Below are positions 6,975 to 13,377 of a stretch of 15,245 nucleotides of DNA, piece after piece. Every line of letters starts with the position of its first letter. Position 1 is the first letter of the stretch. A model generated the notes under the pieces. It worked only from the letters and a program-made list of their open reading frames with translations, searched no databases and was not told where the DNA came from. The DNA lies in assembly GCA_030587505.1 (NCBI GenBank), contig JAUQYY010000190.1, forward strand, positions 1 to 15,245, written 5' to 3'. This stretch comes from Candidatus Sigynarchaeota archaeon (lineage in GTDB: Archaea; Asgardarchaeota; Jordarchaeia; Jordarchaeales; Jordarchaeaceae). A program made the position numbers and the translations under genes.

Positions 6975-8084
6975 TTATGGTTTCGAGTAGATACTCGACA
7001 TAACTCCGCCGACAAGCGAAGCCACAACATCGTCCAGGAATGGACCGAGGGAAGCGAGTATACCGGGCTTCTTTCTGTCGTATCTTACGTAATTGAAAAG
7101 CCCCCTCGTTCCAGAAATGTACTCTGCTATCGCCATGCCGATTAGCTCATCCGCCAGAATGTGAACAGCGTCCCTATTGAAGTCGTCGACACTGAGCCCG
7201 TGGATTCCCCCGCTTGAACCCAAGTCCTCTAAATACAGCGCTGAACAGACAAGAGAATTTATGTTAACATCATCAGCCAGCCTAGTTAGCTCCTCAACGA
7301 ATCGCTGTTTTACTTTTTCAACCTCTCGCTCGTTGTGCGGAATGTGAAGTGCCAAGGCGGTCTCCAGCAGCTCACCCATTGTTACGCCGCGCTCACTGAG
7401 CCTTTCAAGAAAGCTTCTGCTTTTCACCTCCCCGGCTTTTGAGAGCGATTCCACCAGCGCTTCTCTAACGGCCTTCGACAGAAGGCTCCCCACCCTTGTG
7501 GCTGTTCCGGCGTATTTTAGCTTCTCTTCCCCGGCGGGGCAGGCTACAATCACTGCGTCGGTTGTCGTTCCCCCAGCGTCGAAGCCGAGACTCCTGAGAG
7601 CCACTCCCTTAGCCTCCGTTATGGTAATAACCGAGTTCACCAAAGCGCCATCCGTCAACGCCCTATTAACAAACGCAATAATGTTTATGGTTCCCGATCT
7701 CACTTCCCCATCCTCTTTGAGAGGGAGCTCTCCCGCGACCAGGGCGTTTGCTGTTCCCGCGGTGAGGATCACGGTAACGTGCAAATCCTCAAGGGTCTTG
7801 TGTTTGACAGTTAGCACCTTTCTTATTTTCGCGGCGGTCATTAAAGCCGCGGTGTTGTCTCCCAGTTTCAGTTGATTAATTAGGTCTCTTAAATCCTCCT
7901 CCGGTCTTTCGGAATAGTAGTCTTTGGGAACCTGAAGAATCAGAATCTTATCTAGGCCTAGAAAGCCGAACCCCAAGGGAGCTGAGCTGAGCGCCCTGCA
8001 GGTCGCAGGCAAGCTGACGAGAGCGCAATCACCCATACTTGATTTCAGAAATTCTACTTTTATATCACACACCATAAGCCCCAT
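6975..8084 (-). CDS. cbiS: CbiS: fused adenosylcobinamide amidohydrolase (CbiZ) and alpha-ribazole-phosphate phosphatase (CobZ)
   Basis: A 369-residue two-domain salvage enzyme. The N-terminal CbiZ domain (about 1-210) hydrolyses the aminopropanol amide of adenosylcobinamide to give cobyric acid. It shows TVILTAGTANAL, SGTINIIAFVNRALTDGALV, TITEAKGVALRSLGF and GGTTTDAVIV in the family order. The C-terminal domain (about 230-369) resembles phosphatidylglycerophosphatase A, the fold of archaeal CobZ, with HNEREVEKVKQRF and the acidic LGPFLDDVVASLVGG near the end. The same fusion was characterised in Methanopyrus kandleri as CbiS. The reading frame extends to 8192 inside cbiB. The ATG at 8084, or that at 8075 (better spaced from GGATGGGG), is the likely start, overlapping cbiB by 25 or 16 bases. 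The homology of both halves is clear; substrate specificity is by analogy. Confidence 0.9.
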   Translation of the reverse strand: MGLMVCDIKVEFLKSSMGDCALVSLPATCRALSSAPLGFGFLGLDKILILQVPKDYYSERPEEDLRDLINQLKLGDNTAALMTAAKIRKVLTVKHKTLEDLHVTVILTAGTANALVAGELPLKEDGEVRSGTINIIAFVNRALTDGALVNSVITITEAKGVALRSLGFDAGGTTTDAVIVACPAGEEKLKYAGTATRVGSLLSKAVREALVESLSKAGEVKSRSFLERLSERGVTMGELLETALALHIPHNEREVEKVKQRFVEELTRLADDVNINSLVCSALYLEDLGSSGGIHGLSVDDFNRDAVHILADELIGMAIAEYISGTRGLFNYVRYDRKKPGILASLGPFLDDVVASLVGGVMSSIYSKP

Positions 8085-9085
8085 CCCAAACAGTTCATTA
8101 TGAGCTTTATTAGAAGGTTTTCCACGAGTTCCTGCACGAAAAACCCCACGAGTAAGGCTACGGGAGACATCGCTAGCGAAAACAGGAGGCACGACGCTTT
8201 CATTATCCTGATTGACTTATGCGTTTCCTCGAGGCCGGGAAAAGAGTACTCCGAGCCTATCGTGTAGTGCCCTATTTTTTCCAGACGCGTGTTAAGAGCC
8301 CCAGCCATCGCTGCCATCGGCCACCCACTGTTCGGACTCTCCGTCCTGTTATGGTCTCTCAAAGCGATCTTAAAGCACCCCTTCCAGTCGGCTCCGAACA
8401 GCCTCGACGCAAAAGCGATGAAGGGAACCGTTATCCTAGCCGAAACCCAGTTTGCCAAATCGTCGAGCCTCGCCGAGAACCACCCCACATTTTTGTATGC
8501 TTCGTCCCGGTAACCTACCATGGAGTCTAGGGTGTTTACCACGCGATAAAGAATCGCACCCGGAACCCCGGCAAAGGCAAGGAAAAGCTGGGGGGAACAG
8601 AAACCATCCAGTATGTTTTCGGAGACGCTCTCCACAGTGGCGGACAGGATGAGTTGTTCGTTCAGGCTGTTTACGTCTCGACCCACTATACGGGAAACCT
8701 GCCACCTGGCACCGTTCAGGTTTCCGTTCAAAATCTCGTCGATGATGGGTTTAACGTGCTGTTCCATGTCTTTTATAGCGAAGGTTGATTTGAAGAGGTA
8801 GGAGGAAACGAGCATCCAGGCGATCTTGCCGAGGAAGAACTTGACGAGAGACAGTACAAGAACTGTGGAGAGAAGAAAGAGCACAATGACAAGAATTGCC
8901 ATGAAGACGCCCGCGAATTTTTCCTTAAGGGCATTGCCCCGGGGTATTCTTCTGTCTATCCACGCCACTATGAGCCCCATCCATCGGGTTGGGTGAATTA
9001 TTCTGGGTGGCTCCCCGAGGGTGAAATCCATGGCTAGCGCTATTAGAATGATTCCCGCATAGTAAGCGAAATCAATTAGTTCCAT
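8060..9085 (-). CDS. cbiB: Adenosylcobinamide-phosphate synthase CbiB
   Basis: A 341-residue integral membrane protein that couples cobyric acid to (R)-1-amino-2-propanol phosphate. Family hallmarks are present in order: DFTLGEPPRIIHPTRWMG (about 20-37), GRDVNSLNEQLILSATVESV and SENILDG (about 134-160), NTLDSMVGYRDEAYKNVGWF (about 184-203) and SPNSGWPMAAMAGAL (about 250-264). Hydrophobic helices occur near the N-terminus, around 58-85, and at the C-terminus. The ATG at 9085 follows GAGGTT with seven bases spacing. It is 81 bases downstream of cobD and overlaps cbiS. Length and motifs are normal. It works directly with the products of CobD and of the CbiZ half of CbiS, both encoded by its neighbours. 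Confidence 0.95.
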   Translation of the reverse strand: MELIDFAYYAGIILIALAMDFTLGEPPRIIHPTRWMGLIVAWIDRRIPRGNALKEKFAGVFMAILVIVLFLLSTVLVLSLVKFFLGKIAWMLVSSYLFKSTFAIKDMEQHVKPIIDEILNGNLNGARWQVSRIVGRDVNSLNEQLILSATVESVSENILDGFCSPQLFLAFAGVPGAILYRVVNTLDSMVGYRDEAYKNVGWFSARLDDLANWVSARITVPFIAFASRLFGADWKGCFKIALRDHNRTESPNSGWPMAAMAGALNTRLEKIGHYTIGSEYSFPGLEETHKSIRIMKASCLLFSLAMSPVALLVGFFVQELVENLLIKLIMNCLGWGLWCVI

Positions 9086-9166
9086 ACGAAAACCTCGTAT
9101 TCGGCGGACAGGGAATTATGCGCTCATCCCGAGTGTCTTGGATGCTCATTTTCTCTTTTCTGTTAC

Positions 9167-10297
9167 TTAAACGCTTATCTCTGAAACCTCTTTTAAGGCT
9201 TCTAGGAGGGTGTCGTTAAGATTTCGATTCTTCACGCCGATTCTAATGTAATTAGAGTACTCCTCGCCAAAAGATCTGCAGTCCCTTATGAGAAAACCCT
9301 TGTCCAACATAATGTTCTTGAAATCTGTGCTGTCGATACCCAACTGCGCGATTTTGATAAATAGGAAGTTGGCGTCTGGCCACAGGGGTTCATATCCCTC
9401 AATACCAGAAATCCGCTCGTACAGGTATCTTTTCTCAATCTCGACGAACTTAACCGTACTGTCAAGGTAGGAGCCGCAGCTTCTTAGAAGCTCAGACGCT
9501 ATGAACTGCTCCAGTACTCCAACACTCCAAGAGAGGCGGGTCTTATCCATATACTCAACGAGTTCTTTGCTACCTAGTCCGTATCCCACCCTGATCCCGG
9601 GTATACTGAAAATCTTGGTTAGTGAACGGGAGACAAATAGGTTATCATAGTTTTGCACTTCATGAATACAGGAGGCGCTCCTACCCTCACCCACAAAGTC
9701 TATAAAAGCCTCGTCAACGAAAACCAGGATATTTCTGGATTCGCACTCCTCCACCACTTCCAGAATCTTGTTTTTTGGCTCAAACCTGCTGGTTGGATTG
9801 TTAGGGTTGCAGATAAAAACCGCCCTAGTGTCCGTGTTAATCGAATCAAACAAGGAATCAACACTCAAGCGGAATTCTTCATTCTCACCCAAAGAAACCT
9901 TATCAACAACACCGCCCATAACGCGGCAGTAAAAAGCGTACTCATCGTAGGTTGGTGACTCGACCAGCACCCGGTCACCCGGCCTCACGAAGGCTTCAGC
10001 GAAGGCTTTTATCAACTCTGTTGAACCGCAGCCAACTATCACATGCTCTTCTGGCACACTAAGATAGTTGGATATTGTTGATTTTAGTTGAGTGCAAGTG
10101 TCGTCAGGATAGCAGACGATCTTGTTTATGTTCTCGTGGATTATGCGAGGGATTTCATTGGGAGGACCTAGGGGGTTGATGTTGCAGCTGAAATCTATAA
10201 TCTCGGTGTCATGCTTCCACACTTCCCCACCGTGCTGGGGCCTTATCAGATTTAATAGTTCTCTTCTCACAAGTTTCTTTACCAAGTGCACCACCAT
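9167..10297 (-). CDS. cobD: L-threonine-O-3-phosphate decarboxylase CobD (HisC-like PLP enzyme)
   Basis: A 376-residue fold-type I PLP enzyme of the HisC/CobD group. HGGEVW (22-27) followed by IDFSCNINPLGPP is the CobD signature; NPNNPT (164-169), VDEAF (194-198) and SRSLTKIFSIPGIRVGYGLG (223-242, PLP lysine Lys228) form the cofactor site. CobD makes aminopropanol phosphate for CbiB, encoded next. The ATG at 10297 overlaps the end of btuD by 89 bases and lacks a clear ribosome site; TTG or GTG codons 4-9 codons later are alternatives, but the conserved HGGEVW itself still lies inside the overlap. Length is that of single-domain CobD: the extra C-terminal region of Methanosarcina CobD, which supplies L-threonine kinase activity, is absent. 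HisC is the other possible reading, but motif and operon favour CobD. Confidence 0.92.
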   Translation of the reverse strand: MVVHLVKKLVRRELLNLIRPQHGGEVWKHDTEIIDFSCNINPLGPPNEIPRIIHENINKIVCYPDDTCTQLKSTISNYLSVPEEHVIVGCGSTELIKAFAEAFVRPGDRVLVESPTYDEYAFYCRVMGGVVDKVSLGENEEFRLSVDSLFDSINTDTRAVFICNPNNPTSRFEPKNKILEVVEECESRNILVFVDEAFIDFVGEGRSASCIHEVQNYDNLFVSRSLTKIFSIPGIRVGYGLGSKELVEYMDKTRLSWSVGVLEQFIASELLRSCGSYLDSTVKFVEIEKRYLYERISGIEGYEPLWPDANFLFIKIAQLGIDSTDFKNIMLDKGFLIRDCRSFGEEYSNYIRIGVKNRNLNDTLLEALKEVSEISV

Positions 10298-11090
10298 TGT
10301 TCGAAGTTGAGAGAGGAATTATGACTAGACCCGCCTCTGAAATTTTCTTGACTATTGCTCTCACTCTGTAGACATCCTCGATAAGCCTCTGCGTGACTAT
10401 CTCTTCAGGCTTCCCGCAGGCTACAACCCTACCCTGCTTCAGGACGACGAGTTTGTCACAGTACCTAGCAGCTAGGTTAAGCTGGTGCATAGCCGCCAGA
10501 ATCGTTACGCCCTCATCCGCTAAAGTTCTTAACATCTCCATGATTTCGAGCTGGTATCCTAGGTCCAGGTAAGCCACGGGCTCGTCTATCAGTAGCACCT
10601 TCGCCTCTTGGGTCAGAGCCTTGGCGATCATGACCCTCTGCTTCTCACCGCTGCTCAATTCTCCCAGTTTCCTGTTCGCAAATTGTAAGACGTTTAACCG
10701 CCTCATCGCATCCAGAGCGATTCTCTCATCCGACTCGTTTTCCCACCACACCCCCCCAAAGTGGGGGTACCTACCAAGAAGCACAGCGTCCGCGATTGTT
10801 AGGTTCATATCGGCTGGGAACTCCGAAGGGACCACAGCGTATATTCTGGCACCCTCTAGAGGGGATAACTCTTTCAGGTCATGACCGTTGAGTTCTATCC
10901 TGCCCTCGCGAAAAGCGAGGAGCTTGCTAAGACACTTCAGGAGTGTTGTTTTGCCCGAGCCGTTGGGTCCAACTAAACCCACAAATTCTCCGCTATCGAC
11001 CTCAAACGTTAAACCGTCGAGAGCCTTCACAGAGTCATAGCTATAGGTTAGGTTTTCAATTTTAATAATTACTTTTTCACTACATGACAT
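10209..11090 (-). CDS. btuD: Corrinoid ABC transporter ATPase BtuD (FecE/BtuD family)
   Basis: A 293-residue ATP-binding subunit of a metal-chelate-type ABC importer. Walker A is GPNGSGKT (41-48), signature LSSGEKQR (145-152), Walker B VLLIDEP (165-171), and the switch histidine is His202 (AAMHQLN). The Q-loop normally reads VPQ in this family but here reads VPSEFPAD, with Ser89 in place of glutamine. The frame extends to 11138, yet the ATG at 11090 is clearly the start: AGGAGGGG lies seven to eight bases upstream, inside the end of btuC, which it overlaps by 11 bases. After the last family-like residues (about 265) there is a polar tail of roughly 28 residues that overlaps the start of cobD. 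Adjacent btuC and btuF and the cob genes identify the cargo as a corrinoid; iron-chelate ATPases look the same in isolation. Confidence 0.9.
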   Translation of the reverse strand: MSCSEKVIIKIENLTYSYDSVKALDGLTFEVDSGEFVGLVGPNGSGKTTLLKCLSKLLAFREGRIELNGHDLKELSPLEGARIYAVVPSEFPADMNLTIADAVLLGRYPHFGGVWWENESDERIALDAMRRLNVLQFANRKLGELSSGEKQRVMIAKALTQEAKVLLIDEPVAYLDLGYQLEIMEMLRTLADEGVTILAAMHQLNLAARYCDKLVVLKQGRVVACGKPEEIVTQRLIEDVYRVRAIVKKISEAGLVIIPLSTSNNGGALGKETCEKRTIKSDKAPARWGSVEA

Positions 11091-12153
11091 ACTTTTTACC
11101 CCTCCTAATAAGTAGATAGGCAAAGAAAGGCACACCAATAAACGATGTGATTACCCCCACCGGAAGCTCCGCAGGTCTCATCGCAACCCTAGAAATAATG
11201 TCCGCTAGTAGTAGAAGATTGGCGCCATACAACGCAGACAGAGGGAGAAGAAGCCTGTGGTCGTTGCCGAGAGCCAAACGGATCATATGCGGAACTACGA
11301 GCCCCACGAATCCTATGACCCCGGTAAAGGCAACGCACACGCTAGCGAGAAGGGAAGCCATAATCAATGAGATTCTTTTGAACCACTTGACCTTTAGCCC
11401 TAACTGTGCCGCTTGTTCGTCTCCCAACAGAAGCACGTTAAATTCGCGAGCGTAAAAGAGGACTATCAAAAAAAGTACCAAGTTAACAGGAAGAAGAACC
11501 CAAACAGTATCCCACGTGACGTAGGCTACACTTCCATACAGCCAGAAGAGAGCACCATGAAGCTCCTTCTCCGAGGTAACAATAATAATAGTCATCATCG
11601 ATGAGAAAGCTATGCCCACGATCACTCCTCCCAAAACAAAACTGAGAGGGGTTTCTCCAGAACTCCTGTATATGAGAAACGTTAGGCCAAAGGCGCCTAA
11701 CCCACCTAAAAAAGCTGCAACCGAAAGAGATGCTACTTGGTAAAACCCGGTGAGAACGGTAGTCAGTAAAACTAGCACAGCCCCGAAAGCCGCACCAGAG
11801 GAAACACCGCTGATGTAAGGGTCTACCAGAGGGTTCCTCACAACCGCCTGCATGATTGTTCCAGAAACAGCAAGGCCCAAGCCTATCAGAATAGCGGTGA
11901 TCGTTCTGGGAATTCTGGAATAGTACATTATGATATCCAGACTCCAATCAACGCAGCTAGGGAGGGTGATACCATAGCTCTGAAGAGGTTTCCCAAAAAT
12001 CCATAGACGGTGGAGGGAGGCCAAAACATCCCAAAAACTCGACTCCTCCGAACCAAAGGTTAGAGACGCCAAAACTAGACCAGCCAATACCACGAATCCG
12101 ATGAGGAGCACCACGCTCAACAGGAAAATTTTCCGCCTAATAATCTTCAACAC
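11080..12153 (-). CDS. btuC: Corrinoid ABC transporter permease BtuC (FecCD family)
   Basis: A 357-residue polytopic membrane protein of the FecCD/BtuC permease family, with about ten predicted helices. The family segments GTIMQAVVRNPLVDPYISGV (about 97-116), FTGVIGFVGLVVPHMIRLAL (about 277-296) and DIISRVAMRPAELPVGVITS (about 318-337) are all present. The start is GTG at 12153 or TTG at 12150. GGTGAT (12156-12161) lies two bases from the GTG but five from the TTG, the same arrangement seen at cobY, so 12150 is attractive. It forms the membrane channel with BtuD (11-base overlap) and receives substrate from BtuF. Specificity for a corrinoid is inferred from the operon. Confidence 0.93.
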   Translation of the reverse strand: MLKIIRRKIFLLSVVLLIGFVVLAGLVLASLTFGSEESSFWDVLASLHRLWIFGKPLQSYGITLPSCVDWSLDIIMYYSRIPRTITAILIGLGLAVSGTIMQAVVRNPLVDPYISGVSSGAAFGAVLVLLTTVLTGFYQVASLSVAAFLGGLGAFGLTFLIYRSSGETPLSFVLGGVIVGIAFSSMMTIIIVTSEKELHGALFWLYGSVAYVTWDTVWVLLPVNLVLFLIVLFYAREFNVLLLGDEQAAQLGLKVKWFKRISLIMASLLASVCVAFTGVIGFVGLVVPHMIRLALGNDHRLLLPLSALYGANLLLLADIISRVAMRPAELPVGVITSFIGVPFFAYLLIRRGKKYVM

Positions 12154-12165
12154 TAATCACCCATC

Positions 12166-12172
12166 AAAAAAA
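12166..12172 (-). promoter_or_regulatory. U7 tract between btuF and btuC, possible partial terminator
   Basis: The 36-base gap between btuF and btuC contains a run of seven T on the minus strand, about 18 bases after the btuF stop. Archaeal polymerase pauses or terminates at such tracts. Partial termination here would give more BtuF than membrane subunits, a common need in binding-protein transporters. Inference only. Confidence 0.3.
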
Positions 12173-12189
12173 GGGAGAGAAATTGAGGG

Positions 12190-13245
12190 TTACTCGAGGA
12201 TGAGTGAACTTAGGAAGTCCTGGTAATTGGTGTTGTTTACAACGAACCAGTCGGGGATGGTGTCACCGAACAGCGATGGATGCAGGAGATGCGCCAGTAG
12301 CTCAACGGCTTCTGCTACTCTCGGCCCTGCTCTCATGAATAGATTATCCGCCTGCTGCTGCGTAAAGTAGACATCACCGTTTTTATAAGCATCTGTGGTG
12401 TTGAGTGGAGAATCTGCCATTTGTGTCCTTATTTCGTTAGGATCAAGTAGAGCTGAGTGATCCGAGATTATGATAACGTCGGGATTTTTGCTCGCTGCAT
12501 CCGCAAGCGTGACGAAAGGCCAAGGATCTACACTGTCATAGTAGACGTTTAATCCCCCACTTTTGTTTACGATTTCGCTGAGGAATGTGTTGTTCCCACA
12601 CGTGTATACCCCTCCATAGGTTTGGTCAAAACTGATCCATACACAGAAAAGTACATCAACCTTCGTCTGTCCGGAAACGTTCCCTTCTATGGTGTCGATC
12701 TTTGTTTCCATGGCGTTTACCAGCTCTTGGGCTTTTGAACTCCTTTCGAAGAAGGAACCGAGCTGTAGAATGGAGGTTTCTATCTCGTTAATACTATTAC
12801 CCTTGCTTACCAAGAATGCGGCTATCCCCTGGCTTATGAGGCTATTGTAAATCTGTACTTGTGCGCCGACGCCTGAGTCGAGGAGGACAATTGTGGGACT
12901 CAAGGCTACGATGGCTTCTGTGCTGGGGTTCCACCAAGATAGTTCGTTGTTTACCCGTCCAGCCGCGATTAGTTCCGTAAGCTTTGGTGGGTAGTCACAG
13001 TATTCTGTACAACCGACCAAATAATCCTCGAGACCCAGACCGAAAACTATCTCGGTTATGCTTGGTGCCTGCGACACTATACGCATCTGGCCCGTTTTGA
13101 AAAATAGCAGTGCAACGACATAGTTCTGCTGGGTAGACCTCTGAGTGTTTACCCATGCGTAGGCTGCCACACCCGTGATTGAAACCGCTATTACCGCTAT
13201 TAGTACCGCAGCAAGAGCCTTCCTATTTTTGAGGAGAGTGCTCAT
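12190..13245 (-). CDS. btuF: Corrinoid-binding protein BtuF, membrane-anchored (FepB/BtuF family)
   Basis: A 351-residue extracytoplasmic substrate-binding protein. An N-terminal positively charged segment and hydrophobic helix (about 10-31, ALAAVLIAVIAVSITGVAAY) looks like an uncleaved signal anchor; there is no lipobox cysteine. The mature part shows the two-lobed BtuF/FepB pattern: RIVSQAPSITEIVFGLGLED, CTEYCDYPPKL, SPTIVLLDSG, then the long linker helix and a second lobe with NPDVIIISDHSA and GDVYFTQQQ. Five N-x-S/T sequons occur in the outside portion, in line with archaeal surface glycosylation. The ATG at 13245 has GGGTGA (13252-13257) six bases upstream. It is the first gene of the eight-gene operon and lies directly beside the palindromic operator candidate. 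The cargo is assigned from context. Confidence 0.9.
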   Translation of the reverse strand: MSTLLKNRKALAAVLIAVIAVSITGVAAYAWVNTQRSTQQNYVVALLFFKTGQMRIVSQAPSITEIVFGLGLEDYLVGCTEYCDYPPKLTELIAAGRVNNELSWWNPSTEAIVALSPTIVLLDSGVGAQVQIYNSLISQGIAAFLVSKGNSINEIETSILQLGSFFERSSKAQELVNAMETKIDTIEGNVSGQTKVDVLFCVWISFDQTYGGVYTCGNNTFLSEIVNKSGGLNVYYDSVDPWPFVTLADAASKNPDVIIISDHSALLDPNEIRTQMADSPLNTTDAYKNGDVYFTQQQADNLFMRAGPRVAEAVELLAHLLHPSLFGDTIPDWFVVNNTNYQDFLSSLILE

Positions 13246-13282
13246 GTTCTTTCACCCTTCTGCGTAAGATTTTTAAATCACC

Positions 13283-13305
13283 CTGTAGGATAAGTTATCC
13301 TACAG
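13283..13305. promoter_or_regulatory. Perfect 23-bp palindrome, candidate operator (site 1)
   Basis: CTGTAGGATAA (13283-13293), a central G (13294) and the exact inverted complement (13295-13305) form an 11-bp perfect inverted repeat. It lies between the divergent btuF and cobT genes, within both promoter regions. The symmetry suits a dimeric regulator. A transcribed hairpin is conceivable but would have a one-base loop, so DNA binding is more plausible. No cobalamin riboswitch would fit here. Confidence 0.65.
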
Positions 13306-13320
13306 AGGACTGGTTGTCCT
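13306..13320. promoter_or_regulatory. Degenerate second operator copy (site 2)
   Basis: AGGAC-TGGTT-GTCCT is a five-bp inverted repeat. It matches 11 of 15 bases with the core of site 1 (AGGATAAGTTATCCT) and is displaced from it by 19 bp, close to two helical turns. This indicates a tandem pair bound on one face of the DNA. It abuts the TATA-like box. Confidence 0.5.
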
Positions 13321-13328
13321 ATATAAAT
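13321..13328. promoter_or_regulatory. TATA-like box between btuF and cobT, readable in both directions
   Basis: ATATAAAT on the plus strand, with the preceding CT, gives TATATAAAT for cobT, with a transcript start expected near 13350. On the minus strand the same bases read TTTATATA, a near-ideal archaeal box for btuF, with a start near 13298 inside the palindrome. A second minus-strand A/T box (TTTAAAA, about 13272-13278) is too close to the btuF ribosome site unless the mRNA is almost leaderless. Either way a protein bound to the palindromes would block or recruit TBP/TFB. Confidence 0.45.
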
Positions 13329-13377
13329 GTGACGGTTTCAATAAGAGCGCAAAGAAAGAGCCTTTAGGGTTGTGGAA

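Noticed and set aside
6762..7145. 127-codon open frame on the plus strand over cobS and the end of cbiS
   Set aside because: Antisense to two well-supported genes; serine/proline/threonine-rich translation with no recognisable domain.
13268..13279. GATTT-TT-AAATC inverted repeat near btuF as a third operator site
   Set aside because: It does not share the AGGA/TCCT core of the two operator copies and is plain A/T-rich sequence.
13246..13377. Possible cobalamin riboswitch upstream of btuF or cobT
   Set aside because: The gap is too short for the roughly 200-base B12 riboswitch, the conserved B12-box was not seen, and these elements are rare in archaea; the palindrome explains the region better.
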